DNA of 64,000 nt from Ottelia alismoides (lineage: Eukaryota; Streptophyta; Magnoliopsida; Alismatales; Hydrocharitaceae), in contig JAZKJV010009629.1 in NCBI GenBank assembly GCA_037367405.1, positions 872,501 through 936,500 of the forward strand, read 5' to 3'. The notes beneath the pieces are model-generated. The model did no database searches. It saw only the letters and a program-made list of their open reading frames with translations, and was not told where the DNA came from. Position 1 is the first letter of the stretch, and every line of letters begins with the position of its first letter. Shown one piece after another: positions 11,059 through 23,187 of the stretch. Both the position numbers and the translations under genes were made by a program.

Positions 11059-13665
11059 TGAAGGATATGGTTAGATCCTCAAGCGCATCACGGAAGCATG
11101 AGCGTCGTATCGAATACGACGAGGAGCGACTAGTCGCACTAGTTGCTCGATGCAGCGGAATTTTAAAAAAATTTCTTATGACGAAACCACATGATCCAAG
11201 AACACTTCTCGGATCGTTTCGTCTAAACCACAAACAAGTAATTAGGATTACCTCTTGAAGCGTGGTTGCGATCAAGTCTCTAAACGAAGAGACCTCCTGT
11301 CTCAAGTCCGATCCGACGGAGGAGACGCTTGCGAGCGCGGGGATGAACCACGTGCTTCTCGCAATCCAAGTTGATGATCCAAGCGGCGGATCTCCTGATC
11401 TCGACACACGAGATCCATCGTCTTCTTCACGAGCGAGGCGCACCGAAGGAGACGGAGATCCACGAGCAGAAGAACGGGCAGCATAACGACGATGCCACGG
11501 CGATGGAGAACCTCTCCATGGCATCCATGGTGGACGGCCATGAGAGGGAGAGGGAGGGCTGACCTCTAGAGAGAAAGAGAGAGAGAGAGATGCTTCTCAA
11601 GCATTATGTGTAAAGAGAGAGCATGGGTATGCCTCTCTATTTATAGGGTTTTGGGATCCATGGATCTCAATCCATGTGTCATATAAAATCAATGGTTGAG
11701 ATTGATTTATGACAATCCAATGGTCAAGGTTGTTGTTGGTAAAAGCCAACAACTTGTGATTTAATTTTGATTAAAATATATTTGATAAATCAAATAAATA
11801 TTAATACCAAATTAAATCAATCAAATAAGGAGAGAAAATACAAAGGAGATCAACCTTCCCCTTTAGAGGGCAATCTCATGGATTCCCATGAGATTGCATA
11901 TCTCCTTGATTTTCTCTCTACTTATTTTCCAACAACTATTTGTTGGGATTTTTTATTCACCAAAATAATTCTCAATTAAATTTGGGAATATTGCAATCTT
12001 GACATTGGAATATTGTGAATCATATTCACAACCCAAAACAAAAAGTAATTTACATTTTCAATTAATTAGACAATGTGTATCCAATACACATTAATAATTA
12101 ATCTACTAATATAAATTATATTTAACTCTCTCTAATACATTATAAATCACATTTATAATATATTATGAATAATTGGATATTACTATCCACATTATTCTTA
12201 TCCATAATAATTAAATCACATTTAATTATATTGGATAACTTATTCTCATGTGCTCAAATAATATGAATCACATTCATATTATTTACATCTTTGATAATCA
12301 AATCACATTTAATTATCTAAGATAACTCTCCTTATAATATGAATCAAATTCATATTATTCATGATAATTAAATCACATTTAATTATCCATTTTCTCAATG
12401 CTCGGATACATATATCAACAATAGAATTATCCATGAACTCTTTCAAGGATAATGCGCTTTCTCCGCGAATACTTGGAGATAAGGACAGGGCGATTGTATT
12501 GTTCCACGTATAGTGACATGGATATTGAGATCACATCTCAAATCCAGATCTCGGGCCTCCCATAGATGCTTGATTAAATCAAGGCCGCAAATCTAATCTT
12601 CTCATTGAATCTGAATCACATTCAGATTAATGTCCAACATTTGGACTAAGATCAGATTACTTCTCTACTGAGAGGAGTCACTAAAATCCAGACCCGTTTC
12701 ATCACTCCCTAGGATGGAAGCGTCATGGTTATACAACCGTTTATGATCACATCACCCTCAGGTATTCCTAATACCTGTACATCCTGCATACTGGAAGACT
12801 CAGAATAAACCCGAAGTATTAGATCAACTTTACACTGTCTACTTCAGGGTTTTATCAGTAAGTTTCTCATTCGATCATTGGGAGTCGGTATCGATCATAT
12901 ACTTTCCAAAAACATTTATCATACCTAGGTCTTGATCATATACTTTCCAAAAGTATATATCAAACCAACAAATTCAGTCAAGCTTCCAAAGCGAGACGAC
13001 CGTGCGCACGGAATTTGATTCTTCCCAATATCTCATGAGTGAGCTCATGTCTTCCGGTTCAGTAGTGAACCTGTATGATCCCTTTGAGAGATCGTATTAC
13101 TCATATGCCCTTATATGCACACCAGCGCGCCGGTGTATAGACCTTGATTAGGCCATCAACCTATTGGTCTGCCAAATGTACATACTCAGACATATAGTAA
13201 CACATCTGTCTCCGGTCAGAGGATGTGTGCCTATATCATGACAGCATATGATATAGGACTTTGGTTATCTCGATCTCGTTAAGTCAACTCTTTGACCTAA
13301 CTCATCTGACACCTCCGAATCTCTATTCCTATGCAGAGGACCTGCATCAAGAGGTCGGTCAGATATCAACCTAAATGAGATAGGATTGCCATCTCCTACT
13401 CAGGCTGGAGATCATCTCTTAATAATCATTTGACGGTGCTTGATGAGTCCTCAATCTAACTCATTAGATATTCATCTAAGCACCAGCCTCTATGATTCAA
13501 TAATTGAATCAACAGCTGTATGATCATTAAGATGGCCATGGTACATAACCCTAATTGCACTAAGGGACCTATTATGCAAATTATGTACTCTTTATTTCAG
13601 ATTAAGGAGTGAATTGCAATAACATTTATTGCATAATGGCTCGCCGTGGGCTCGCATGTCCAACA
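11059..13665 (-). repeat. Element A 5' LTR (right copy)
   Basis: 2607 bp, the partner of 3118-5725. Differences seen by eye include a G/A near 11098, A/G near 11128, a T/C near 12002, A/C near 12544, a 1-base deletion near 12714 and T/C near 13055. The terminal bases match the left copy. The palindrome array lies at 12013-12628. This LTR drives the element's own transcript leftwards. Confidence 0.93.
11638..11645 (-). promoter_or_regulatory. TATA box of element A, 5' LTR
   Basis: Minus-strand TATAAATA in the context CCTATAAATAGAG, identical to the left LTR. Transcription should start about 30 bases further left, in the CT-rich stretch near 11600, giving a U3 of about 2.0 kb and an R-U5 of about 0.55 kb. 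This is inferred from sequence only. Confidence 0.72.
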
Positions 13666-13670
13666 TGATC
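13666..13670. repeat. Target site duplication of element A, right copy
   Basis: TGATC directly after the right LTR end CAACA, identical to 3113-3117. Confidence 0.92.
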
Positions 13671-15444
13671 ATGGATAATCACTACTAATCATATAGTTTT
13701 ACAGCTTTTTATTTAAAAAGTCTTGGTGTCTTTCCTCACAAAGGTGTATTCGGTTACTTATACATGGAGCCAACACCAATAAGTATCTAGAAGCCATGTC
13801 GGTAAGGAAAGATGAGCTTGGACTGTAGTTTAATGCTGCTTAGGGTTACTATTCACAACCTCTATTAGTAACACACATTCCCAAGAGGAGTCACATAGCT
13901 CGTTGGCTTTATCGCTAGGTGGAGAACACAAAGGCACAACGTGCAACACAAAGCACATATGCGTGCAACTGGGGGCACCAAGCCTTTCGACACCATGGCA
14001 GAAAAAATCATTAAGATGCCAAGAGGAGCATTAAACAACAGACACAACACACGTTGAGCTAAAGCAACATTAATATCATGACCGGGTTATTTACGGTTGT
14101 CGAAGTCTCCATCTGAGTTTCCAAGGAGGCATGCTTCTCCTTAGAAGATTACTTCTCTTTATTATTATATAGTATCACGATTTTGTTTTTTTCTTTATCA
14201 TATTATGTAGTACTAAGTTATTGTCTAACTTTTATAACTTCATAATGGCCACTAAGCTAACTCATGATACAAAGTCTTGTAGATCCGCCCATGTATCTAA
14301 ATTCCTAAGGCATGAGTGCAAATGTACTACTAGAATGACATGGCAATGATCACCATTAAGTCTATCTAATTATGAAAAGCATGTTAAGTATAAAGTCGTA
14401 TGAAATGAATGTATAAACGGTATAGAACTCAAACAGCTACTCTATCCTAAACTCTTGTACCAATAATGGCCATAAGCAACCATTGACCACTCAATACAAC
14501 AACAAGAAAGGCATATGCCTATATTAACAAATGAAGAGCATATAACTCCCACAAGTGATCATGCCTAAGTAAGCATATTATTCACAACATGAATCACGAG
14601 ATACCTTTGAAAATAGTCACAAGCGATCATATAGTAACAATTATAAAGGGGGAATAACTGTATGATACTACTGGAATCATATTATCCTACGATATACCTA
14701 AGGAATTTAGTCTTTCATCAAAAAGCCTAAAGCATCATATCAAGCGGTAGTTCCCACAATTAATCTAAGAAGTAGAAAGTAGTTCTCCGTGCAGATTATT
14801 CAAAATTGCACATTAAGTGAAATTTTTTAGCCTAACAACTTGAATCTCAAACCATTTGCCCTCTAAAACATCTATAAAAACCATCGAACTTGCTAACATT
14901 GCTATCTAGCAATCTCCCGAATTTCTTATTCTGGAAACTTAACTTGAGGAAACAATTATAAATGCTTCTTTACGCATAGTATAAGTTATGCTTTGCATGA
15001 TCTACATCTAAAAAGACAAACAAGGTAAACATGGGAGAACCATTCCAAGAAACATATGAACACAACGCAGCAACCCACTCGACTACTTTTTTTTCGCATT
15101 TTCATCTTAGAAAATCGATTTAGATTTCCCGCCATCACATACAAAAAAAATGATTGTTGCACATTCATCTTAGAAAATAAGTTCAGATTCCTGCCATTTC
15201 AGACAAATAAAAAAAATGATAAAGTTCTTCTCTAGAAGCAGAATTGTCTCAGAAAGAACTCCAATCCACCCACTAGGAAAATATTAAAGGTGCTACTTAT
15301 CAAAAGATCATTATTACACTCTTTATCTATCTCTTCTATGGCAAACAAAATATTTCATTGCAAAAGTTGTTGATGCTCCATATATGTATTGCTTCTTGAA
15401 CTGCAATCATTAAATATTGCAATACATCATATCTTCGCAGTATC
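13671..15444. other. Flank between elements A and B, no gene recognised
   Basis: The first part should continue the LTR into which element A inserted, but I see no clear end for it. Short open frames (13865-14050, 14986-15168) resemble nothing known. An imperfect direct duplication of about 65 bp (TTCATCTTAGAAAAT...) lies at about 15104-15215. The CAAGTGATCATGCC / CAAGCGATCATATA words near 14550-14630 are a weak repeat. Confidence 0.45.
15104..15215. repeat. Imperfect tandem duplication, about 65-bp unit
   Basis: Two consecutive copies each begin TTCATCTTAGAAAAT, continue with an AGATT...CCGCC/CTGCC block and end in an A-run followed by ATGAT. The copies differ at several bases, so the duplication is not recent. 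Confidence 0.6.
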
Positions 15445-17712
15445 TGATGACCGCGCCCAGTGACTCGGGTTAAGTATACTAGTAATCAAGGGTTCTTATG
15501 ACCCAAATCACTATGTATGATCAACGAGAAAAATAAAACCACTCAAAGAAAATCAAACAATCATAACATGTAAGCAGTTCGCTATTTTTATTTACCTGGT
15601 ATAACCCCCCGGGTTGAACACAAGGAGCATGAGAAAAATACAAAGTAGTTAAATTTCAAATAAACTCAAATATTATTTAGTGGTTTTTAATTTTTGAAAA
15701 TTTTTAATTTTGGAATAAAGATGAACAAGCATAACATAAAGGAAAACAAACACAATGATTTTTTTGGATTTTTCTAAATAATAAAAAATAGTCAGAAAAT
15801 TAGAGTAAAAATATTTTTGGATTTTCTGGTTTTTAATGTGTTTTTAGTAATTTTTTAGGGTTTTTTAAATGTTTATTTTATAATTTTATAAAAAATGAAA
15901 AGTGCTCAAAAAATCTAAACAATGCATAGTCAGGACCAAATTGCAAATTAAAAATATCTAAAGTGCCTCAAGTCCTTATCATTAATTTTATCGTAAAATA
16001 GAGATAAAAAGCTACAACAGAAAATGAAATTGCAATTTTGGGTTTTTTCCTTGATTTTATATGATTTTTATAAGTTTTTAGCTGTTTTGAAATTTTTACG
16101 TTTTTTATAGTGAATTTTTAGACAAAATTATATAGAGATTAAAACACAATAAAAAGCACACTCAGTAATTTTTGTGAAAATTTTAAAATATTTTTAGAAT
16201 TTTTATAAGTAAAATAAGGACTTTTTAGGGGTTTTTGAATTTTTAAAAATAGAAAATGCAATCATTAATCCAACAAAATCACAATAATAATTACACCCTA
16301 ACTAGAGCTAATAGTGATTTTTAGGTGATTTTTCGAATTAATTTAGTATTTATTAAGTCCAAAACAAAGCAAGCAATTAAGCACAGTTCACAGGGACCTC
16401 TTTGTAAAGACTTTAAGTTTCTAGACCCACTGGATAACACAATATAAAAGTCTGTGGGTGATTATGCAAAAAGCCCACTCAATTCACGCACATGCTCAAT
16501 AATGTACACACAGGGGTATAAATGCAATTTTTAAAAAGTTAACATTCATTCAATTATAATAGATAAGTCCATGGTAGAAAATTTAAATAACCCACAATAC
16601 ATATTAGCACACACATACTTCAGACTCGGAGGGACTAAAATGCAAATACCAAAAACCGCGAGGTCTAAAATGTAATGTACTTAACTACAACCTTTATTTA
16701 ATGGACTAAATATAAAAACACAGACATGCAAGGAAGAAGAAAATATACCCAAGCAGGGGTACGTGGCATGCGTGGAGGCTGACGCTGGCGTACGATTCTG
16801 ATCGATCACAGCTGTAGGATCTGACGATGCAGGGAATGCCTGGGTCGTGCGAAGTAGATGTGTCAGATGCTCTGATCCACCGACCAAAAGAGTGCACGGT
16901 TGGGCGGCTATGATGCTATCTGGCATAGGCGGGTCTCATCCAACGAGCGAGAGAAGGTCTGCAAGAAATCGTCTCCAGCGATTTTCAACCAAGCATCAGA
17001 GGGAATCCTATGCTCCAATGAAGGATCTGAGGGCTCCGACAGGATTGTGTAAGTGGTCCACATTGAACGAGGGGCTCTGATGGATGGAAGAATGGTTGGA
17101 TAGGCATGTCGAAGAAGGTCCTCTTGGAGCAGCTCTGCGTGAGCAGCTAGGAGTCCAAATGGTGCTCCAAACGTGCGTAAGTGCCTGCAAGGTATCCTAA
17201 GCTCGGGGCAAAGCTCCGACGAGGGTTATTTGAGCATACAAACAAATGAAGCGTCGGGGAATGGGGTTTTGGGTCTCTGGCGAACGCGGAGGATGGAGAC
17301 CCGACCTAATCTCGACCCGATGGTCGAGCATCAGGGTGAACAGGTCACGTAAGAAGATGCAGGGTGAGTGAGTGAAGCAATCTGAACGGATAAAGGGGTG
17401 TAACGGGGCTCCGACCAGCATCGGAGCGGATTGGCGTACGACGTAGCGAAATGGAAAAGATGGATCTGAAACGGAAATGTGGAAGGAAGGATGGATACCT
17501 GAAGGTCTGGATGGGTTCTTGAGCTTCAAGCGAAGGTTACGTCGATGTCTTGGCCTCAACTGAGCTGCGGCTGGCTAGGAGGCTTCACGTGGCGGAGCTC
17601 CGGCCACGTTGTGAGATACGTGTCTCTGGGCACCTCCTGATGGTCCTAAGGCACTCCTCCAATGGTTGTCACTACGAGGAAGGTGGTGTTGGGACAGGAT
17701 CTTCGGGGTTTT
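15445..17712 (-). repeat. Extra LTR 3' half, Athila-like
   Basis: In minus-strand order this has a GC-rich gene-like island (17690-16740), an AT-rich stretch (16700-15640) and a terminal block (15640-15445) that closely matches 44115-44287, the surviving end of the 5' LTR of element B, and less closely the end of LTR E (63640-63820). The end GGTCATCA is intact at 15445. The 5' half of this LTR is missing: it abuts 17713, where another LTR copy ends. Either a 2.2-kb duplication within one LTR or two elements joined would explain it. The 120-residue open frame at 17559-17197 is in the island and has no recognisable domain. Confidence 0.6.
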
Positions 17713-20700
17713 GATTTATTGATATGAAAATCAATGCGCAGTGGTCATTGCAACCCAAACATCCCGCAATAAACAAACAATTTTTTTCTTCTAAAGCTAC
17801 AAAATTAGTTACAAGAGAATACAAAGCGAGAGAAATTATTGCTACTTATTTACCTGTATAGCAACAAGATCAAACTCAGGGAGGCTACAATTCCCGAGGG
17901 TTATTCAATTAATCGAAAATCAATTAAAAGAAGAGGGGAATCTCAAAGGCAGACTATCTTGGTTTTTGTAATTTTTTTTGTCTTTTTATTTTTTCTATTT
18001 CTAATATTTTTTTCTGATTTTCAAATTTATAATGATTTTGATTTTTGCAATTTTTATTTTCAAAAATAAGGAACAATATGCACAAGGGAAGAAATACACA
18101 CACCACACTCTTTTTAATTTTTCAATTATATAAAAAATGCTCAAAAAATACATAGAAAATATTTTTGGGTTTTAAAGGCTTTGAAATATTTTTGCAAATT
18201 TTTGTAGAATTTTCAGATGTTTTTCTATTTTTCTAAAAAATAAACAGTGGCAAAAATGATAAACAGTGCACAACCTGGAGTAATTTGTAACTTAAAATTA
18301 TTTTAATTACTCAAAACTCCTAAAGACTAATTTTATGCCAAACTATAGACAAATATCTATAAACAGGAAGTGAAATCACGGTTTTTGCTTTTGTTTAGAA
18401 TTTTCTGTGATATTTCTAAGATTTTTTATATTTTTCAACTTTTTTGGATTTTGAAAATGATTAATGCACAAAAATTGAAAAGGAATTAAAAGATAACAAA
18501 ATAAAACTAATCTATTTTTTGGAATTTTTTGAGCAATATTCAAATTTTTATGAATTTTTAAATTTTAGGAAGAGAAAATGACACTGTTTTTTATTTTTAT
18601 AATAACAAATGAACATAAAATGTAATGAAAAATTTATGCTAGAAAGATACACACATCAAGAGCATAGCATGATTTTTACGGAATTTATTGAGCAACAAAA
18701 ATATTTATTTCACTGAAAAGAACATGCAAAATAATGTTTGGAAAGACAAGACTAAAATGCAAATTATTCAATGTTTTGGATTTAAAATCAATAAAAAATA
18801 AAATGTAGGGCGAACAATACAAATTACCCAAAAAGAATACGTGCATAGCATGTGATGGGCCGGACAACTAGTCTTTATGCAATTTCAAAAACTTTGGGAG
18901 GAGTCAATTGTAATTTTCCAATTTTTAATTCCCCCTGGGGTTTCTCCCGGTTCCTTATTCTTCAACCTTAACAGGGAAGCAATGTCGCACCTTGCGATCT
19001 GATCTTTAAGGGGGCGGTAACGAGGGCGGCGTCTCCTGTTGGGTTGACGCGCGATGGCAGAGGATGTTTGGGAGCTGAAGTCGGCTGCTGGTGGAAGAAG
19101 CTTCGGGAGCGAGGCTAAAATGGTGGCGGCATGGACGACTGCCGGTGTTGCGCACGGGCTGGAGGGCAATAGTGCCGTGCATGGTGGTGGATGATGGCAG
19201 GAAGCGGTCTGGTGCTATGCACAGGTGGCGCGTTAGTCAGGAGGAGGCCGCAAGAGGTGGCCGGCGGGGGCTTCGCGGTGTTGATGGATTTTGCGCGGGC
19301 TCCAGGCGTCGGATGGTTGTTCGGCTGATGTCGGCGGTAGCGAGGTGCGGCGAGGCAGAGGCCGCAGGAGGCGTGTCAGTCTGGCGGCTGGTGGAGGAGA
19401 CACGAACCTCGCGCGGGCAGTAGGGTACCGCCCCGGGCGGAGGTCGGTGGAGGGGCGACACCTGCCACGGTTGATTTGATTTTTTATTTTTTTTTAATTT
19501 TTTATTTTCAATTGTAAAGACAGAAATTAAATCAAAACTTTTTTGAAATTTTTTTAGAAAGAGAAACTGTAAATAATATTTTTTATATATTTTTTAAATT
19601 TTTTATCCCTGCAAAACAAATGTTAGGAAGAAAAATAATATTTTTTATTCTTTTATATTATTTATTTATAAATAAATGAGGACGCGAGCATGACGGCTCA
19701 GTCCCGACTATTTGAAATGTGAAAAATCAAACGGAGATGTGAACGGGGATCCGACGAAAAATGAGGAATGGATCCAGATCTCCGACCACCATGTGCGGCT
19801 GAAGTTGGAAGATTGCATGAGGTAGAATAAGAACATGAGTAGATTGAGATGTGAGATGAAAAATCGAGATCGATGGTGAATCAAATCATGATGGATTCTA
19901 ATATCTAGAGAAAAAAAATGACAATGACATAAAAATACAAAAAAGTAAAACTATGATTAATCCTATATTAAAAATAAGAAAAAGAAAGATAGATCTCACC
20001 TAGGAACGGAAAAGATCGTGATTGCATCAACGAAGGCCGACTCGTTGTCACTAGATATCTTGGAGGCTAACCACCTATCTGTGACAAGATAGCTCTCGGA
20101 GAAAAGACTCCTCTCACCAAAGATTGATCAAGTTGAACTGAGGGAGAGTGAGCCATATAATAGATAGAAAATGGAGTTTGAGTTTTTTTTTGAAATTTTG
20201 AATGAAGATAAGAGATAAGAGAAAAAATTGAAATGAGATAAAGTTAAAATTATTTACTAAAATTAATTTTTAGTATTTTCGTCACTTTATTAAATTGAAT
20301 AAAAAATGTTAATTTTTTTATTTTTTGTGGTGGTTATTTACTAATGGCGACTATATACATATACTATATACATATGGTACATTATATACATAGTTAAATA
20401 AGGATATTAGTTTTTTTTTGTTTTATTTTTTTATTTTTATTTTAAATAATTAGTAAGAATATGTACAAATATTTACACATACAATATGTACAAATAAATG
20501 GTGGAAATTGCACAAACCACCCCAGAAAATTGACTTTTCAACCGTAATTCCAAAAATTATGAAATCACAACCATTGTAAAGATAATTTAATTTAGAATAC
20601 AATGGAAGTGAGTTTGGTTCAATTTAAGTTCATATGGAGCCAAAATTGATCTTTTAATTATCGCTTAGTGGCTTATTTCCAAGTGTGGTTACTTTTATTT

Positions 20701-21177
20701 TGCACACGATTTTATTGTGCAATTATTTTTATTATTTAGGAAATATTTTTATTTACAACTATTGTTTTGAAAATTATTTAATTTAAGATCAATTGATGTA
20801 CAAATAAAATAGTGTAGTATACAAATATACACAGCACACATTTTTTTGGATTTTTTTGATTAAGGACCCTATCTCCCCCAACTTTATTCCCGGTCGATCA
20901 GGTCAAGTCTTGACCTTCTCTCGGGGGTCGGGTCAGCCTGTATCTATTACATATATACAATCTTCTTTTCCTTTCCTTTCTTTTCTTTATTTTTATTTTT
21001 CTTTCTTTCTTTATTTATTTTAGGTTAAAATGGAAATAAGTGTACAATATTTACGTGTACAATATTTACACACAGATTCAAGTTAGTAAGAATATGGAGT
21101 TAATATTATATACATGTGTTTTATAAGGGATTTTAAGGTAAAATAAATGAATAAAGATGATGAAATGCATATTCATC
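17713..21177 (-). repeat. Athila-like LTR, about 3.5 kb
   Basis: On the minus strand it begins TGATGAAT at 21177, next to a polypurine tract, and runs to about 17713. The order of blocks matches LTR E (60380-63820): a CTTT-rich tract near 21000, the GACTTGACCTGATCGACC block near 20900, a TATA-like CTATTATATGG near 20163, a gene-like leader with CTCCGAGAGCTA near 20100, a possible splice donor CCTAG/GTGAGATCT at 20000/19999, a GC-rich island 19470-18990 and a T-rich stretch. Its size is close to the 3441 bp of LTR E. The exact low end is uncertain. Confidence 0.7.
20940..21025. repeat. CTTT-rich low-complexity tract
   Basis: A run of CTTTC/CTTTATTT words inside the LTR of element B. The matching position in LTR E (about 60530-60580) has the complementary AAAGAAAAATAA words, showing the two LTRs are in opposite orientation. 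Confidence 0.7.
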
Positions 21178-21193
21178 ATCCCCCTATGCTTTA
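21178..21193 (-). promoter_or_regulatory. Polypurine tract of element B
   Basis: The minus strand reads GTAAAGCATAGGGGGA directly before the LTR start TGATGAAT. The same AGTATAGGGGGA core precedes the 3' LTR of element C. It would prime plus-strand DNA synthesis. Confidence 0.75.
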
Positions 21194-21329
21194 CTTTTGC
21201 TAGTCCCTTAGCAAACACTTATTTGATAGAATAAGTGAATAAAAAGGAAAAGAAAGTAAAATAAAGAAATTAGGACAATATTGAGTATTAAACTTATCTT
21301 CATAAGATTGTAGTATGGAGCTCTGTCGG

Positions 21330-21730
21330 ACCTTTGGATTATTAGTGTGGTGGAACCTTAATGGGAAATGGATTTAAAACCTAACAACCTCTAAGTTCCA
21401 TAAGACTCCTATTCAGGTCTCCTCAACAGTCAGGTCAGAACAAGTCTACATACACAAATTATTATGACTATAAATCTTTACTTGTATGGTGTAAGTGAAG
21501 TATAGCTCCCCATCTCAAAAGTAGCTAAGAAACAGCCTCCCTCAACAAGGTAACTCTAATCCCCCGATCTAGCAACTCTTTCCTCGAGGAGCGGGGATAT
21601 TCCCTTCTAAGTTCAAGTACAACCAACTCAAGAAGAGGAGATGGAGAAAAGAATGGACGGTAACAAGTGTAGCTACCTATCCTTGGATAAATGACCAGTG
21701 TAGCCAAGTCATCCAGATGCATACAAAAAT
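21330..21730 (-). other. Conserved 3' UTR block of element B
   Basis: A stretch closely related to 32880-33260 in element C and 59105-59480 in element F. All three share the words GGATAGGTAGCTACAC, a TCTCCxCCCCCTC-type block, GAGTTACCTTGTTxGAGG and a block ending near the polypurine tract. In B one frame (21722-21525) stays open for 65 codons, but in C the matching frame has stops. It is either a conserved untranslated RNA region or the remnant of a short extra reading frame. Confidence 0.55.
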
Positions 21731-21886
21731 TTGACTTTGAAGCTCTTATTAATTTCTTTTTTTATCCTTGTATATACACTTTGGCATGCAATGAAGCTCT
21801 TATTATTTTTAATCAAGGGAATTAAAAGTAGAAGGAGAATTGAAGGGGCTGCACGAGTTAGGTTAAAGTATATATAAAATATATAC

Positions 21887-22250
21887 GATACCCCCTATAC
21901 TTGGCTCGAACGATGTCCTCATAGTGATCAAAGAGCGATGAAAGGAAGACATAACTCGTGCTGAGTATTGGGAAGTGAAAAGAAGCTATACTATAATGAC
22001 GAATAAATGAATGTAATGAATAGAGGTCAGTGATCTTCTTATACTTAGGATCAAGTAATCTTAAGTATAGAAGTCTGTACACAAGGGGAAAACCGAGGGT
22101 TAGGATGTACAGGGTTTATCTCCCCTATACTTAGGGTAAAATATCCCTAAGTATAGGCAACAAAATAGAGGTAAAAAGAATCAAATGAATAATCACATGT
22201 CTGATACCCCCCATACTCAGGGTAAAGCACACCCTAAGAATAGCATAATC
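21887..22250 (-). repeat. Polypurine-like hairpin series, element B
   Basis: Four inverted repeats in the 3' UTR, in the same order as in elements C and F: around 22250-22205 (TACCCCCCATACTCAGGGT and its partner), 22160-22118 (CTATACTTAGGG / CCCTAAGTATAG, with a C-run on the plus strand), 22068-22032 (ATACTTAGGAT / ATCTTAAGTAT) and 21970-21887 (CCCCCTATACTTGGC with a distant partner). On the coding strand each ends in an AAGTATAG-like word followed by a G-run. In B they are more worn than in C and F. Confidence 0.75.
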
Positions 22251-22479
22251 ATGAGATGAAGATGGGGTATTAGACAAAAAGAATGAATGATATGGACAAC
22301 TGGATCTATACAGCTGCGAAAGAGAAATGAAAATTAGGCATGAGATGCAAATGATGTGAGTCAAAGACCACATCTCAGGCAAAATGATTAGGGGCAACTT
22401 CTACGATCAACAGATCATGATCAAGATATGGCTTCAGGCACTAACTGTTAACTCAAAAGGTGGTCTCAGATGACAACTC

Positions 22480-23187
22480 AGATATATCAATGATTCTGTT
22501 GTCGTGCACCTTTCAGACAAAATATGGTCCCTTCCATTTGCTTTGTAGTTTCTCTAGAAGTAATCTCAACCGAGCATCAAATACCCATACTCTCTGGTTC
22601 AACTCAAACTGTTTGTTGCTGATATGAGAATCATGCCATATTTTCTCTCTCTACTTGTATTGTAGGCTACACAAAAAGATTGTATCTCTCAACTCCTCCA
22701 AGGCTGCCAACTCTGCTTTCCTCTGATCTCATGTACTCTACGAATCCAATAATAACTCAGTGACTGCTCAAAGTGACTTGAGCTTGATCTTCACAGGTTA
22801 ATGGCATGGCTTGCCATAAACGAGATGAAAGGGAGATGTACCCAAAGGTGTCTTGAAGGAGGTCCGATAGGCCCACAAGACCGAGTCCAAAAGCTATGAC
22901 CAATCCTTTCGGTCTGTGCGGATAACCTTCTGCAAAATAGTCTTGATCTCATTGTTCGATACTTTAGCAAGACCATTGGTCTGAGGGTGATATGGAGTAG
23001 CAATACGATGGTCAATGCTAACCTCGTTAGCAAAGGACATTACCTTGTCATTGATAAAGTGAGTACCCCTGTCAGATATCAAAACTCTCGGTACCCTGAA
23101 ATGTGAAATGATATTCTTCCTAAAAAATCTGCAAACGATCTTAGCATATACGGTTCGGGCGGGGATGGCCTTAACCCAATGACTCAC
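22480..23187 (-). pseudogene. Integrase core and C-terminus of element B
   Basis: The minus strand from 23187 continues integrase directly after the insertion of C. VSHWVKAIPARTVYAK is the core start, LISDRGTHF carries the second catalytic Asp, and HPQTNGLAKVSNNE is the region of the catalytic Glu, which is Lys here (the family has VEVSN). Further on, about 22640-22500, FDARLRLL and QSKWKGPYFV are the C-terminal domain typical of Athila-like integrases. Frameshifts occur after 22894. The first catalytic Asp is on the far side of C, at 36752-36754. Confidence 0.82.
23183..23187. repeat. Target site duplication of element C, left copy
   Basis: CTCAC before the left LTR of C; the same five bases follow the right LTR at 36744-36748. 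On the coding strand of B this is GTGAG within the codons for VDYVSHW, so removing C and one copy restores continuity of the integrase frame at this point. Confidence 0.85.

Larger units (their letters stand above)
3118..13665 (-). mobile_element. Element A: complete Ty1/copia LTR retrotransposon with decayed pol
   Basis: A 10.5-kb element with two LTRs of about 2.6 kb, a 5-bp target duplication (TGATC) on both sides, an iMet primer site next to the right LTR and a purine-rich tract next to the left LTR. It is therefore transcribed leftwards. The LTRs start TGTTGG and end CA on the minus strand. Only a badly broken RT/RNase H relic of Tork/TAR/Angela character is recognisable inside. By eye the two LTRs differ at about nine places in 2.6 kb, so the insertion is recent although the coding interior is dead. 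That combination points to a non-autonomous element copied by enzymes from an intact relative. Confidence 0.93.
15445..23187 (-). mobile_element. Element B, 3' portion: LTR material, 3' UTR and integrase C-terminal half
   Basis: The left part of an Athila-like Ty3/gypsy element that continues at 36744-44287; element C splits it inside integrase. In transcription order (leftwards) it has the integrase core and C-terminus (23187-22480), a 3' UTR with polypurine-like hairpins (22250-21880), a polypurine tract (21193-21178) and LTR material (21177-15445). The 5' primer site of the same element is at 44111-44093. Confidence 0.8.

Noticed and set aside
10841..11524. 227-codon open frame on the minus strand
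   Set aside because: It runs from the LTR of element A across the LTR end and primer site into the interior, has no recognisable domain, and most of it is repeated in the other LTR (3068-3583).
3118..13665. Long direct repeats as possible CRISPR or segmental duplication
   Set aside because: The two 2.6-kb copies have TG/CA ends, a primer site, a polypurine tract and a 5-bp target duplication, so they are LTRs.
17197..17559. 120-codon open frame on the minus strand
   Set aside because: Within the GC-rich island of an Athila-like LTR; no domain, no support from related LTRs.
20340..20500. Short ATATAC/TACATA words as a microsatellite
   Set aside because: Only a few scattered units; ordinary AT-rich LTR sequence.
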